This document shows, piece after piece, positions 1 through 8,487 of a stretch of 64,000 nt of DNA. Each line of letters begins with the position of its first letter. Position 1 is the stretch's first letter. The position numbers and the translations under genes were made by a program. Origin of the DNA: CAHJXG01 sp965277495 (GTDB taxonomy: Bacteria > Pseudomonadota > Alphaproteobacteria > Acetobacterales > Acetobacteraceae); the NCBI GenBank assembly GCA_965277495.1, contig OZ255824.1, positions 2,356,001 through 2,420,000 on the forward strand. The letters run 5' to 3'. The notes below the pieces were generated by a model, which saw only the letters and a program-made list of their open reading frames with translations, did no database searches and was not told where the DNA came from.

Positions 1-687
1 CTCGGCGGCATGATGGCGCTGCACGCGCGGTCCCGCAGTGGGCGCGGCCAGATGGTCGACAGCGCCATCTATGAGGCGGTGCTGGCGGTCATGGAGAGCC
101 TGGTCACCGAATACGCCCAGACCGGCTATGTCCGCGAGCGCACCGGCGCCATCCTGCCGAACATCGCGCCGAGCAACGTGTATCCCACGGTCGACGGCGC
201 CTACGTGCTGATCGCCGCGAACCAGGATACGGTGTTCCGCCGCCTGGCCGCCGCGATGGGCCGGGCGGAGCTGGCCGACGACCCGCGATACGCGACCCAC
301 GACGCCCGCGGCGAGCGCCAGGCGGAGCTCGATGCCGTGATCGCCGACTGGACCCGTACGCAGGACCGCGTGGCGCTGGGCGCGTTGCTGGACGCTGCCG
401 GGGTGCCGCGGGGCGACATCTATCGCGGCCCCGAGATGCTGGAGGACGCGCACTTCAAGGCGCGGGAGACGATCGCCCGTGTCATGCACCCGGCGCTGGG
501 CGAGTTGCGCATGCAGAACGTGGCCCCGCGCCTGTCGGAGACGCCGGGCCGCATCCGCGACGCTGGACCGAGCCTGGGCCAGCATAATACTGAGGTCCTG
601 CGCGGCCTGCTGGGCCTGGACCCCGGGCGGCTGGCGCAGTTGCAAGCGGCCCGGGTCGTCGGCCGCACCGATGGCCATAACCCATAA
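1..687 (+). CDS. CaiB/BaiF-type CoA transferase (family III), C-terminal part
   Basis: This is the C-terminal 228 codons of a family III CoA transferase. These enzymes move CoA between organic acids through an aspartyl-CoA intermediate. The frame is open at the window edge, so the N-terminus and the catalytic Asp lie upstream. The visible part has the family pattern: an ALHAR-x-RSGRGQMVDSAIYEAV segment near the start and then the small-domain region with VPRGDIYRGPEMLEDAHFKAR. It ends 15 bases before an acetamidase/formamidase gene on the same strand, so the two are probably co-transcribed. The substrate cannot be told from this half. Confidence 0.88.
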   Translation, partial: LGGMMALHARSRSGRGQMVDSAIYEAVLAVMESLVTEYAQTGYVRERTGAILPNIAPSNVYPTVDGAYVLIAANQDTVFRRLAAAMGRAELADDPRYATHDARGERQAELDAVIADWTRTQDRVALGALLDAAGVPRGDIYRGPEMLEDAHFKARETIARVMHPALGELRMQNVAPRLSETPGRIRDAGPSLGQHNTEVLRGLLGLDPGRLAQLQAARVVGRTDGHNP

Positions 688-702
688 TCCTGGAGACCGC
701 GC

Positions 703-1644
703 ATGGCCCGGCACCACGTTCCTGCGACGCCCGCGACGATCCGTTGGGGCACCTTCAGCGCCGAGTATGAGCCCGTCCTGACGGTAAGCAGCGGCGACAC
801 CGTGGTGCTGGAATGCGTGTCGGGCGGGCCGGACGTGATGCCGCCGGAACGCCTGGGCTTCACCGTGCCGCCGGCGCTCGCCGCCATCCACGGCGCCAAT
901 CCGCCCCGGCTTGGCCCGCATATCCTGACCGGCCCCGTCGCCATCGCCGGCGCCGAGCCCGGCGACACGCTCGAGGTCCGCATCGACAGCATCGAGCTCG
1001 GCGCAGACTGGGGTTTTTGCGGCCATCGTCCGCTCGCCGGCACGCTGCCGGAGGACTTCCCGCACCGCTTCCTGAGCCACATCGCCGTGGACCGCGCCGC
1101 CGGGACGTGCACGCTGCCCTGGGGGACCGAGCTGAAATTGTCCCCATTTTTCGGCGTCATGGGCGTCGCGCCGCCCGCCGCTTATGGGGCAATCTCGACC
1201 AAGGAGCCGCGGGAGCACGGCGGCAACCTGGACAACAAGGAGCTTGGCGCCGGCAGCACCCTGTTCCTGCCGGTCTGGACGCCGGGCGCCAACTTCTCCG
1301 CCGGCGACGGCCATGGCGTGCAAGGGGACGGCGAGGTCTGCATCAACGCGCTGGAGATGTGCCTGACCGGCACATTCACCTTCGTGCTGCACAAGGCCGC
1401 GGGCCTGCACTTCCCGCGGGGCGAGTCCCCGGCCCACTACATTTCCATGGGAATGAACGAGGACCTGGACCTGGCGATGAAGCAGGCGCTACGCGAGATG
1501 ATCGCCTTCATCTGCGCCCGGTCCAACCTGTCGCGCGACGAGGCCTATCAGTTCTGCTCGCTGGCGGTGGATTTCCATGTGACCCAGACGGTGAACGGCG
1601 AAAAGGGGGTGCACGGCCTGTTGCGCAAGGGATTGCTGTTTTAA
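703..1644 (+). CDS. acetamidase/formamidase family protein
   Basis: The 313-residue product matches the FmdA/AmdA family, which hydrolyses formamide or short aliphatic amides to ammonia and the acid. The full-length pattern is visible: a beta-rich N-terminal part (residues about 1-95), GDTLEVRIDSIELG, then GFCGHRPLAGTLPEDFPH, a central FFGVMGVAPP segment, and GVQGDGEVCINALEM followed by the C-terminal part. There is no signal peptide, so it is cytosolic. The gene lies 15 bases behind the CoA-transferase gene, which suggests a shared catabolic role that I cannot name. Substrate choice between formamide and other amides is not readable from the sequence. Confidence 0.88.
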   Translation: MARHHVPATPATIRWGTFSAEYEPVLTVSSGDTVVLECVSGGPDVMPPERLGFTVPPALAAIHGANPPRLGPHILTGPVAIAGAEPGDTLEVRIDSIELGADWGFCGHRPLAGTLPEDFPHRFLSHIAVDRAAGTCTLPWGTELKLSPFFGVMGVAPPAAYGAISTKEPREHGGNLDNKELGAGSTLFLPVWTPGANFSAGDGHGVQGDGEVCINALEMCLTGTFTFVLHKAAGLHFPRGESPAHYISMGMNEDLDLAMKQALREMIAFICARSNLSRDEAYQFCSLAVDFHVTQTVNGEKGVHGLLRKGLLF

Positions 1645-1749
1645 GCGGGTTATCCACAACTGTTTGTGTTGGTCCGGCACTTTTCATCTAGTGCTAGCGT
1701 TAAGGTGGGCTTATCGTTTTGTGTATCAATCGATGGTCAGGAGCCTGGC

Positions 1750-2268
1750 ATGGACTGGAACGAGCAGATGATCGCCCGCTTGCGGCAATTGTGGCTGGAA
1801 GGGCATTCGACCGCGGAAATCGGCCGGCAGATGGGCGTCACCAAGAATGCCGTGGTCGGCAAGGCGCATCGGTTGGTCCTGTCGCCCAGGCCGTCGCCGA
1901 TCCGCCGGGAGATGGCGGAAGGGCACGTGCCCCGGCGGTCGCCCCGGCGTCCAAAAGGTCCGACGCTGCCGGCACTGGCCTCTCCGGTCATGTCAGCCGC
2001 GCTGCCCCTCGCACCCATGCCGGAGGCGCAGGCCGTCGCGGCTCCGCGCGCCGCAGCCTCTCCGCCGCGCGTTCCCGTTCAACTCCGCGCCGTGCCGATG
2101 CCCCGGGCCGGCGCGCGGGTGACGACCTGCTGCTGGCCGATTGGCGATCCCGGGACCGCCAATTTCCGCTTCTGCGACGACGGCGCGATGACCGGCAAAC
2201 CCTATTGCGCGCCCCATGCCGCACTGGCCTACGTCAAGGTGCGCGACCGCCGCGAGGATGCGGCGTAG
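1750..2268 (+). CDS. gcrA: GcrA-type cell-cycle regulator
   Basis: The 172-residue protein starts with MDWNEQMIARLRQLWLEG, followed by a helix-turn-helix (STAEIGRQMGVTKNAVVGKA), which is the GcrA signature. In alphaproteobacteria GcrA binds sigma-70 and activates promoters carrying CcrM-methylated GANTC sites. The middle, residues about 50-125, is a Pro/Arg/Ala-rich linker. The C-terminal 45 residues (TCCWPIGDPGTANFRFC, then YCAPHAALAY) are the conserved Cys-containing module. An upstream in-frame start would add 28 residues unlike the family, so ATG 1750 is chosen. The gene stands alone, with about 105 bases of non-coding sequence before it. Confidence 0.93.
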   Translation: MDWNEQMIARLRQLWLEGHSTAEIGRQMGVTKNAVVGKAHRLVLSPRPSPIRREMAEGHVPRRSPRRPKGPTLPALASPVMSAALPLAPMPEAQAVAAPRAAASPPRVPVQLRAVPMPRAGARVTTCCWPIGDPGTANFRFCDDGAMTGKPYCAPHAALAYVKVRDRREDAA

Positions 2269-2354
2269 CCTCGCGGGCGGCCCAACGTTGCCGGGCATCG
2301 CACCGCTGCGCCCTTGATCCCGCCGGCTGGCCGGTCTAGGGGTGCTGCGGAGAT

Positions 2355-3017
2355 ATGATGCCGCCATTTGATTCTGCCCTTCCGCGGGAGCGCCATACCG
2401 CTCTCGACGCCGATTCCGTCCGGGCTGCCTATCGCCGATGGGCCGGGGTTTACGACATGGTGTTCGGCGGCGTTTCGGCATTCGGACGGCGCCGTGCCGT
2501 CGAGGCCGTTAACGCGTTGCCGGGCCTGCATGTGCTCGAGGTCGGCGTCGGCACCGGGCTCGCCTTGCCGCATTATTCCAGCGCCAAGCGGATCACCGGC
2601 ATCGACCTGTCGGCGGAAATGCTGGCGTTTGCGCGGTCCCGGGTGAAATCCACCGGCCTAAACAACGTCGAGGCCCTGCTCGAAGTGGACGCGGAGGCGA
2701 CCGGCTTTGAGGTCGGCTCGTTCGATATCGCGGTGGCGATGTTCGTCGCCTCCGTCGTGCCGAACCCGCGGCTGCTGCTGGCCGAGATGCGCCGGGTGGT
2801 GCGTCCGGGCGGGCATTTGCTGTTCGTCAACCATTTTGCGGCGGAACGCGGCCCGCGCTGGTGGGCAGAACGTGCGCTGGCCCCAGCGTCGCGCAAGCTC
2901 GGCTGGCATCCCGACTTTTCCCACGACGCGCTGCTGGCGCCGGACGACCAGGCGCGGGCACAATTCGCGTCCGTGCCGCCGCTGGGCCTTTTCACCTTGG
3001 TGAGCCTGCCCAACTAG
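2355..3017 (+). CDS. pmtA: PmtA-like phosphatidylethanolamine N-methyltransferase
   Basis: This is a 220-residue class I SAM-dependent methyltransferase. Motif I is HVLEVGVGTGLALPHY (residues about 60-75), followed by ITGIDLSAEML and a C-terminal VRPGGHLLFVNHF. The YRRWAGVYDMVFGG start and overall length resemble the Rhodobacter-type PmtA, which makes phosphatidylcholine by three methylations of phosphatidylethanolamine at the inner membrane. A generic UbiE/COQ5-like methyltransferase is the alternative. It has its own gap on both sides and is followed about 100 bases later by the cytochrome oxidase genes. Confidence 0.75.
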   Translation: MMPPFDSALPRERHTALDADSVRAAYRRWAGVYDMVFGGVSAFGRRRAVEAVNALPGLHVLEVGVGTGLALPHYSSAKRITGIDLSAEMLAFARSRVKSTGLNNVEALLEVDAEATGFEVGSFDIAVAMFVASVVPNPRLLLAEMRRVVRPGGHLLFVNHFAAERGPRWWAERALAPASRKLGWHPDFSHDALLAPDDQARAQFASVPPLGLFTLVSLPN

Positions 3018-3114
3018 TTCAGCAACAAGCCGGTCGGCGGCTTGATCTAACGCTGGCTGTCCGATACGTCCTTCCGGGTGTTCCGGACCATGGGCCGGGC
3101 AACGTGCAGGTGGA

Positions 3115-3984
3115 ATGGACGGATCGATGCAGGTTTCCCAGCGGCTAAGCGCCGCGGCAGTGTTTTCCGCGATGCTGATGGCCGGCGCCGGCCCGGTTTG
3201 GGCGCAGGAGCCGCATAACTGGCAAATTGGGTTCCAGGCAGCGCACAGCCCGGTGCAGCAGGGCATCGAGGGCCTGCACGCAATGGTGATCTGGCTGATG
3301 GCCGCCGTAACGATCTTCGTGGCGGCGCTGCTTGGCTATTGCGTGTGGCGGTTCCGGGCGTCGGTCAATCCGAAAGCGAGCCGCGTCAGCCACCATACCG
3401 CATTGGAAGTCGCCTGGACCGTGCTGCCGGTGCTGATCCTGGTCATCATCGCGATCCCGTCCTTCCGCCTGATCTATTTCGAAGACCGCACCGACGATCC
3501 CGACATGACGATCAAGGTCGTCGGCCATCAATGGTATTGGGAGTACAACTATCCCGACCAAGGCGGCGTGAAGTTCGACAGCTACATGATCCCCGAGGAC
3601 GACCTGAAGCCGGGCCAGATTCGCAACTTGTCCGTCGACAACCGGGTGGTGCTGCCGGCTGGCAAGAACATCCGCATCCTGGCGACAAGCGGCGACGTGA
3701 TCCACAGCTTCTTCATCCCGTCGCTCGGCGTGCAGCGCTATGCCATCCCGGGCCGCACGATCGAGACTTGGGTGCGGGTCGATGAGCCCGGCGTCTACTA
3801 CGGCGAGTGCAACCAGATTTGCGGCACCAACCACAGTGCGATGCCGATCGCGGTCGAGGCGATGAACGACAAGGATTTCGCGGACTGGATTGCCGCGGCC
3901 AAGACCAAATTCGCCGCCGGTGGCGCGCCTGCATCCGACGGCGGCGCGCAGCGTTTGGCGGCAGTTGAGAATACACGGCGCTGA
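3115..3984 (+). CDS. ctaC: cytochrome c oxidase subunit II
   Basis: This is subunit II of the aa3-type oxidase. It takes electrons from cytochrome c through the binuclear CuA centre. The order is a signal peptide ending near VWAQ, two transmembrane helices (residues about 57-77 and 100-120), then a periplasmic cupredoxin domain. CuA ligands are visible as His197 in DVIHSFFIPSLG and Cys232, Cys236, His240 and Met243 in GECNQICGTNHSAMPI. The aromatic patch HQWYWEY is present. ATG 3127 is an equally plausible start and would remove four residues. It opens the oxidase cluster and is followed 32 bases later by ctaD. Confidence 0.96.
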   Translation: MDGSMQVSQRLSAAAVFSAMLMAGAGPVWAQEPHNWQIGFQAAHSPVQQGIEGLHAMVIWLMAAVTIFVAALLGYCVWRFRASVNPKASRVSHHTALEVAWTVLPVLILVIIAIPSFRLIYFEDRTDDPDMTIKVVGHQWYWEYNYPDQGGVKFDSYMIPEDDLKPGQIRNLSVDNRVVLPAGKNIRILATSGDVIHSFFIPSLGVQRYAIPGRTIETWVRVDEPGVYYGECNQICGTNHSAMPIAVEAMNDKDFADWIAAAKTKFAAGGAPASDGGAQRLAAVENTRR

Positions 3985-4016
3985 CCCACATCGGTTAACG
4001 CGGAGGAGTGCAGGAT

Positions 4017-5618
4017 ATGTCGGCGACGACCCACGACCACGACCACGATCAGCACGACCACGGGCATGCCCCGAATTTCGTGAACCGCTGGTTGTTCAGC
4101 ACCAACCATAAAGACATCGGCACGCTTTACTTGCTGTTCGCGATCATCGCAGGGATCGTCGGCACCGGCTTGTCGATCCACATGCGCATGGAACTGCAAA
4201 GCCCAGGCCTGCAATATTTCGCGTCGGGCCAGTCTTGGAACGCGACGGTTACGGCGCATGGCCTGATTATGATCTTCTTCATGGTCATGCCAGCGATGAT
4301 CGGCGGCTTCGGCAACTGGTTCGTGCCGATCATGATCGGCGCGCCCGACATGGCGTTCCCGCGGCTGAACAACATCAGCTTTTGGCTGCTGATTCCTGCA
4401 TTCACCCTGATCATGATGGGGCTGCACAGCGGCGACGGCGCCGGGTCCGGCTGGACGCTGTATCCGCCGTTGTCCAACGGGACCTACCAGTCTGGCCCGG
4501 CCATGGACTACACGCTGTTCGCGCTGCATTTGGCGGGCATTTCATCGTTGCTGGGCGCGATCAACTTCATCACCACCATCCTCAACATGCGCGCGCCGGG
4601 CATGACGCTGCACAAGATGCCGCTGTTCGTGTGGTCGATGCTGGTGACGGCGTTCCTGCTGCTGCTGTCGCTGCCCGTGCTGGCCGGCGCCATCACCATG
4701 CTGATCACCGACCGCAACTTCGGCACGGCGTTCTTCGACCCGCAGGGTGGCGGCGACCCGGTGCTGTTCCAGAACCTGTTCTGGTTCTTCGGCCATCCCG
4801 AAGTCTACATCATGATCCTGCCGGGCTTCGGCATGGTCAGCCACATCGTCTCGACATTTTCCAAGAAGCCGATCTTTGGCTATCTCGGCATGGCGTATGC
4901 GATGATCGCCATCGGCGTGGTCGGGTTCGTCGTGTGGGCGCACCACATGTTTGTCTCCGGCATTTCGGTCGACACGAGGGCCTATTTCGTCGCGGCGACG
5001 ATGATCATCGCGGTTCCGACCGGCATCAAGATCTTCTCGTGGATCGCCACCATGTGGGGCGGGTCGATTGAGATGAAGACGCCCATGCTGTTCGCGATCG
5101 GCTTCATCTTCCTGTTCACCTTGGGCGGCGTCACCGGGATCGTGCTGTCGAACGCCAGCATCGACCAAGTTCTGCACAACACCTACTACGTCGTGGCGCA
5201 TTTCCACTACGTGCTGAGCTTGGGCGCAGTGTTCTCGATCTTTGCCGGCTTCTACTACTGGATCGGCAAGATGTCGGGCCGGCAGTATCCGGAGTTCTGG
5301 GGCCAGGTGCATTTCTGGGTGATGTTCGTGGGCGTGAACCTGACCTTCTTCCCGATGCACTTCCTTGGCCTCGCCGGCATGCCGCGCCGCTACCCGGACT
5401 ATCCCGACGCGTTTGCCGGCTGGAACTATGTGGCCTCGATTGGGTCCTACATCTCCGGTTTCTCCGTGCTGATCTTCCTGTATATCCTCTTCCGCATCTT
5501 CACTTCGAAGGTTCAGGTCGCCGACAACTATTGGGGCGATGGTGCGACGACGCTCGAGTGGACCGTCAGCTCGCCGCCGCCGTTCCATACCTTCACGGAG
5601 CTACCGCGGGTCCGCTGA
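4017..5618 (+). CDS. ctaD: cytochrome c oxidase subunit I
   Basis: This is the 533-residue haem-copper catalytic subunit, with about twelve transmembrane helices. Haem a and CuB ligands are visible in VTAHGLIMIFFMVMP, in WFFGHPEVYIMILPGFG (with the His-Tyr cross-link pair), in VVWAHHMFVSG and in the His pair of YYVVAHFHYVLSLGA. The N-terminus is His/Asp-rich (DHDHDQHDHGH), which may bind metal. A GTG at 4008 is in frame, but the cggagga ribosome site at 4001-4007 is well spaced for ATG 4017. The TGA stop overlaps the ctaB start by one base. Confidence 0.97.
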   Translation: MSATTHDHDHDQHDHGHAPNFVNRWLFSTNHKDIGTLYLLFAIIAGIVGTGLSIHMRMELQSPGLQYFASGQSWNATVTAHGLIMIFFMVMPAMIGGFGNWFVPIMIGAPDMAFPRLNNISFWLLIPAFTLIMMGLHSGDGAGSGWTLYPPLSNGTYQSGPAMDYTLFALHLAGISSLLGAINFITTILNMRAPGMTLHKMPLFVWSMLVTAFLLLLSLPVLAGAITMLITDRNFGTAFFDPQGGGDPVLFQNLFWFFGHPEVYIMILPGFGMVSHIVSTFSKKPIFGYLGMAYAMIAIGVVGFVVWAHHMFVSGISVDTRAYFVAATMIIAVPTGIKIFSWIATMWGGSIEMKTPMLFAIGFIFLFTLGGVTGIVLSNASIDQVLHNTYYVVAHFHYVLSLGAVFSIFAGFYYWIGKMSGRQYPEFWGQVHFWVMFVGVNLTFFPMHFLGLAGMPRRYPDYPDAFAGWNYVASIGSYISGFSVLIFLYILFRIFTSKVQVADNYWGDGATTLEWTVSSPPPFHTFTELPRVR

Positions 5619-6577
5619 TGGTGGACCGGGTCATCAAGGCTGGGGGGGCTGCGGCCCCCCTTTCGCCGTCGGCTTTCCCGTCAGAAGCGCGCGACTGGTT
5701 CGCGATGCTGAAGCCGCGGGTCATCACGCTCGTGGTGTTCACCGGGTTTATCGGCTTGCTGCTGGCGCCCGGTAGGCTGCATCCGGTGCTGGCGCTGGCG
5801 GCGGTGCTTTGCATAGCGGTGGCCGCAGGCGCCGCTGGGGCAATCAACATGTGGTACGACCGGGACATCGATGCCGTCATGCGCCGGACGGCGAAGCGCC
5901 CCATCCCAGCAGGCCGCATCGGCGCCAGCGACGCATTGGGGTTTGGCGTGGTGCTTGCGGTCGCCTCGGTGCTGGTGATGGGCCTCGCGACCAACTACAT
6001 GGCGGCTGCGCTGCTGGCGCTCTCGATCCTGTTCTATGTTTTCATCTACACGGTCTGGCTGAAGCGCCGGACGCCGCAGAACATCGTGATCGGCGGCGCG
6101 GCGGGCGCGTTCCCGCCCGTGATCGGCTGGGCGGCCGTGACCGGCAGCGTGGACGTCATGCCGTTGCTGATGTTCGCCATCATCTTCTTCTGGACCCCGC
6201 CGCATTTCTGGGCGCTCTCGCTCTATGCCTCAGAGGACTACAAGCGGGCAGGCGTGCCGATGCTCCCGGTCGTCGCCGGAGCGCGTGCGACCCGGCGTCA
6301 GGTGATGGCCTATACGGTCGCATTGGCTGCCGTGTCGCTGGTGCCGTGGGCGCTGGGCTACGCTGGCCCGATCTACGGCGTTTCCGCTGCCGGCCTCGGT
6401 GCCTGGTTCCTGGCCGCTTCATTGCGCGTGTTGCTGGACAAACAGGACGCGGCGGGCGTCAGCCTGACCCGGGATGCCCCGGCGCGCTGGGCATTCCGGG
6501 TGTCGCTCGTGTACCTGTTCGCCTTGTTCACCATGCTGGCGGTCGATTACGTCCTGCCCGTGCCGCATCTTGGATGA
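5618..6577 (+). CDS. ctaB: protohaem IX farnesyltransferase (haem O synthase)
   Basis: The 319-residue polytopic UbiA-family prenyltransferase converts haem B to haem O, the first step towards the haem A used by the neighbouring oxidase. Both Asp-rich motifs are present: NMWYDRDIDAVMRRT near residue 90 and the second-loop segment with SEDYKRAGVPMLPVV. The LKPRVITLVVFTGFIGL start of the first helix is typical. Translation starts at the ATG that overlaps the ctaD stop (TGATG), so the two are translationally coupled. A longer upstream frame inside ctaD is rejected because it lacks family similarity. Confidence 0.95.
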   Translation: MVDRVIKAGGAAAPLSPSAFPSEARDWFAMLKPRVITLVVFTGFIGLLLAPGRLHPVLALAAVLCIAVAAGAAGAINMWYDRDIDAVMRRTAKRPIPAGRIGASDALGFGVVLAVASVLVMGLATNYMAAALLALSILFYVFIYTVWLKRRTPQNIVIGGAAGAFPPVIGWAAVTGSVDVMPLLMFAIIFFWTPPHFWALSLYASEDYKRAGVPMLPVVAGARATRRQVMAYTVALAAVSLVPWALGYAGPIYGVSAAGLGAWFLAASLRVLLDKQDAAGVSLTRDAPARWAFRVSLVYLFALFTMLAVDYVLPVPHLG

Positions 6578-6719
6578 GTTCCCGCCGCCGCTCTCGCCCG
6601 CCGAGGCCATTGAATTCCGCCGGCGGCAGCGGGGCAAGAATGTCGCCCTGCTTATAGTGCTGCTCGCGCTCGCGGCCTTGTTCTATGCCATTGCCATGGT
6701 GCGCTTCAAAGTCGCCTAG
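6570..6719 (+). CDS. small CoxF-like membrane protein of the oxidase cluster
   Basis: This is a 49-residue single-span protein starting at TTG 6570, overlapping the last 8 bases of ctaB. It has an acidic/basic cytosolic leader (DEFPPPLSPAEAIEFRRRQR), then one transmembrane helix (NVALLIVLLALAALFYAIAM) and a short VRFKVA tail. Many alphaproteobacteria carry such a tiny protein between ctaB and ctaG. Its role is probably in oxidase assembly, but it is not well defined. No ATG or GTG is available in frame at a suitable place, so a TTG start is inferred. Confidence 0.72.
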   Translation: MDEFPPPLSPAEAIEFRRRQRGKNVALLIVLLALAALFYAIAMVRFKVA

Positions 6720-6760
6720 CCGCGGCTTGCCAGCCTGATGGCCATACCGACATCCCGTTC

Positions 6761-7354
6761 ATGAAGTTGCGCAACAACCTGATCGCCGGCATCCTCGTCT
6801 CCGTCATCGGCGGCATGGTCGGCCTCTCCTTCGCCGCGATCCCGCTGTATCGCATTTTCTGCGAGGCAACGGGGTTCGCCGGAACGCCGCAACTGCGCGG
6901 CGCAGCCGCACCCGGCGCCAGCGGCGGCACCATGGTCGTCCGCTTCAATGCCACCACCAGCCCCAGCCTGCCCTGGCGCTTCTCCCCCAACGAGACCGCC
7001 GTGACGGTCAAGCTGGGTGAGGACCGGCTGGCGTCCTATGTCGGCCAGAACCTCGGGCAGCTGCCGATCACCGGCGTCGCGACCTATAACGTGACCCCCG
7101 AAAAGGCCGGGCGCTATTTCCACAAGACCGCCTGCTTCTGCTTCGACGAGCAGACCTTGGCGCCGGGCCAGGAGACGCAGTTCCCGCTCAGCTTTTGGGT
7201 GGACCCGGCCATCGCCAGCGATCCCGACACGCGCGGCGTCAAGACGATCACCCTGTCCTACACCTTCTTTCGGTCGCTGGACGATGCGGCGCGCAATGGC
7301 GGCTTGAAGGGGGCCGGGCCGCATGTCGGCCCGCGGGCAGACGCTTCGCGCTAA
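6761..7354 (+). CDS. ctaG: cytochrome c oxidase assembly protein CtaG (Cox11 family)
   Basis: This 197-residue periplasmic copper chaperone delivers Cu to the CuB site of subunit I. It has one N-terminal membrane anchor (LIAGILVSVIGGMVGLSFAA), the conserved PLYRIFCEATGFAGT with Cys34, and a beta-sandwich domain. The copper motif CFCF is at residues 125-128, in KTACFCFDEQTLAPGQ. It is followed by FPLSFWVDP and the TLSYTFF end typical of the family. It sits between the small Cox protein and ctaE, in the usual alphaproteobacterial order. Confidence 0.96.
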   Translation: MKLRNNLIAGILVSVIGGMVGLSFAAIPLYRIFCEATGFAGTPQLRGAAAPGASGGTMVVRFNATTSPSLPWRFSPNETAVTVKLGEDRLASYVGQNLGQLPITGVATYNVTPEKAGRYFHKTACFCFDEQTLAPGQETQFPLSFWVDPAIASDPDTRGVKTITLSYTFFRSLDDAARNGGLKGAGPHVGPRADASR

Positions 7355-7541
7355 CGCTTTTCCCGAGCGAAGCGGACCGGCAAAATGCAATTACCCTTTG
7401 CCTGACCGTGCACCTTCGTCGAAATGTAGGGCCACATCGAACGGGCGACGCTCTAACAACCCGATGATCCCCCACGTTTACGCCTTGAACCCCGCGGAGT
7501 TTTGGCGATGATGCGGCATCTTTTGCATAGGTTCGATTAGA

Positions 7542-8432
7542 ATGAGCGACCTCCCCCTTGCAACAATGAACCCCAAAGTCGGCGCAGAACTTCCGGCGGT
7601 CGACGCGCAGGACCTCAATAGCTCCGGCATGCAGCAGCCGTATCACCTCGTCGACCCCAGCCCGTGGCCGCTGCTCGGCGCGCTGGGCGGCGGGCTGACG
7701 CTGTTCGGCATCATTATGGTCGCGCATTACAACAACTATCTCTGGCTGGGCCTCGGCCTCGCCATCGTGCTCGCGGTCATGTTCTTCTGGTGGCGCGACG
7801 TGCTGAAGGAAAGCCGGACCGCCGGCGTGCACACCCCGGTCGTGCGGATCGGCCTGCGTTACGGCATGACCTTGTTCATCACCAGCGAGGTCATGTTCTT
7901 CGTCGGCTTTTTCTGGGCCTATTTCAACTATGCGCTCTATCCCGGCAACGTGTCGGGAGCGGAGCATGCCGTTTGGCCACCCGAGGGCGTCCATACCTTC
8001 GACCCGTTCCATCTGCCGCTGCTCAACACGATGATCCTGCTGCTGTCGGGCACTGCCATCACCTGGGCGCACCATGCTTTGCTGGAGGGCAACCGCAAGT
8101 ATCTCGTGATGGGCCTCGGCTTCACCATCTTGCTCGGCCTGTCGTTCACCACGTTCCAGGCCCTCGAATACTCCGAGGCGCCGTTCAAGTTCACCGGCGG
8201 CGTCTATCCTTCGGTGTTCTTCCTGGCCACCGGCTTCCACGGCTTCCACGTCATCGTCGGCACCATCTTCCTGATCGTGTGCTGGTTCCGCGCCCGCGCC
8301 AGCCAGTTCTCGCCCACGCGCCATTTCGGTTTCGAGGCAGCCGCCTGGTATTGGCATTTTGTCGACGTGGTGTGGCTATTCCTGTTCGTCGCGATCTACG
8401 TCTTGGGCGCATCGCCGGGCGGGGCCGAGTAG
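7542..8432 (+). CDS. ctaE: cytochrome c oxidase subunit III
   Basis: This 296-residue subunit has seven predicted membrane helices. The family core is clear: YHLVDPSPWPLLGALGG near residue 30, WWRDVLKESRTAG, then FWAYFNYALYP, WAHHALLEGNR and the C-terminal FGFEAAAWYWHFVDVVWLFL. It stabilises subunit I and carries lipid sites. The first 30 residues form a hydrophilic, poorly conserved leader. A second in-frame ATG at 7566 is possible. The gene is separated from ctaG by 187 bases in which I see no gene, so it may have its own promoter. Confidence 0.95.
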   Translation: MSDLPLATMNPKVGAELPAVDAQDLNSSGMQQPYHLVDPSPWPLLGALGGGLTLFGIIMVAHYNNYLWLGLGLAIVLAVMFFWWRDVLKESRTAGVHTPVVRIGLRYGMTLFITSEVMFFVGFFWAYFNYALYPGNVSGAEHAVWPPEGVHTFDPFHLPLLNTMILLLSGTAITWAHHALLEGNRKYLVMGLGFTILLGLSFTTFQALEYSEAPFKFTGGVYPSVFFLATGFHGFHVIVGTIFLIVCWFRARASQFSPTRHFGFEAAAWYWHFVDVVWLFLFVAIYVLGASPGGAE

Positions 8433-8487
8433 CCGAGCCGCACGATGCCAGCATCGGCAACTCGATAGGCGCAAGCGGGACAGTCTC

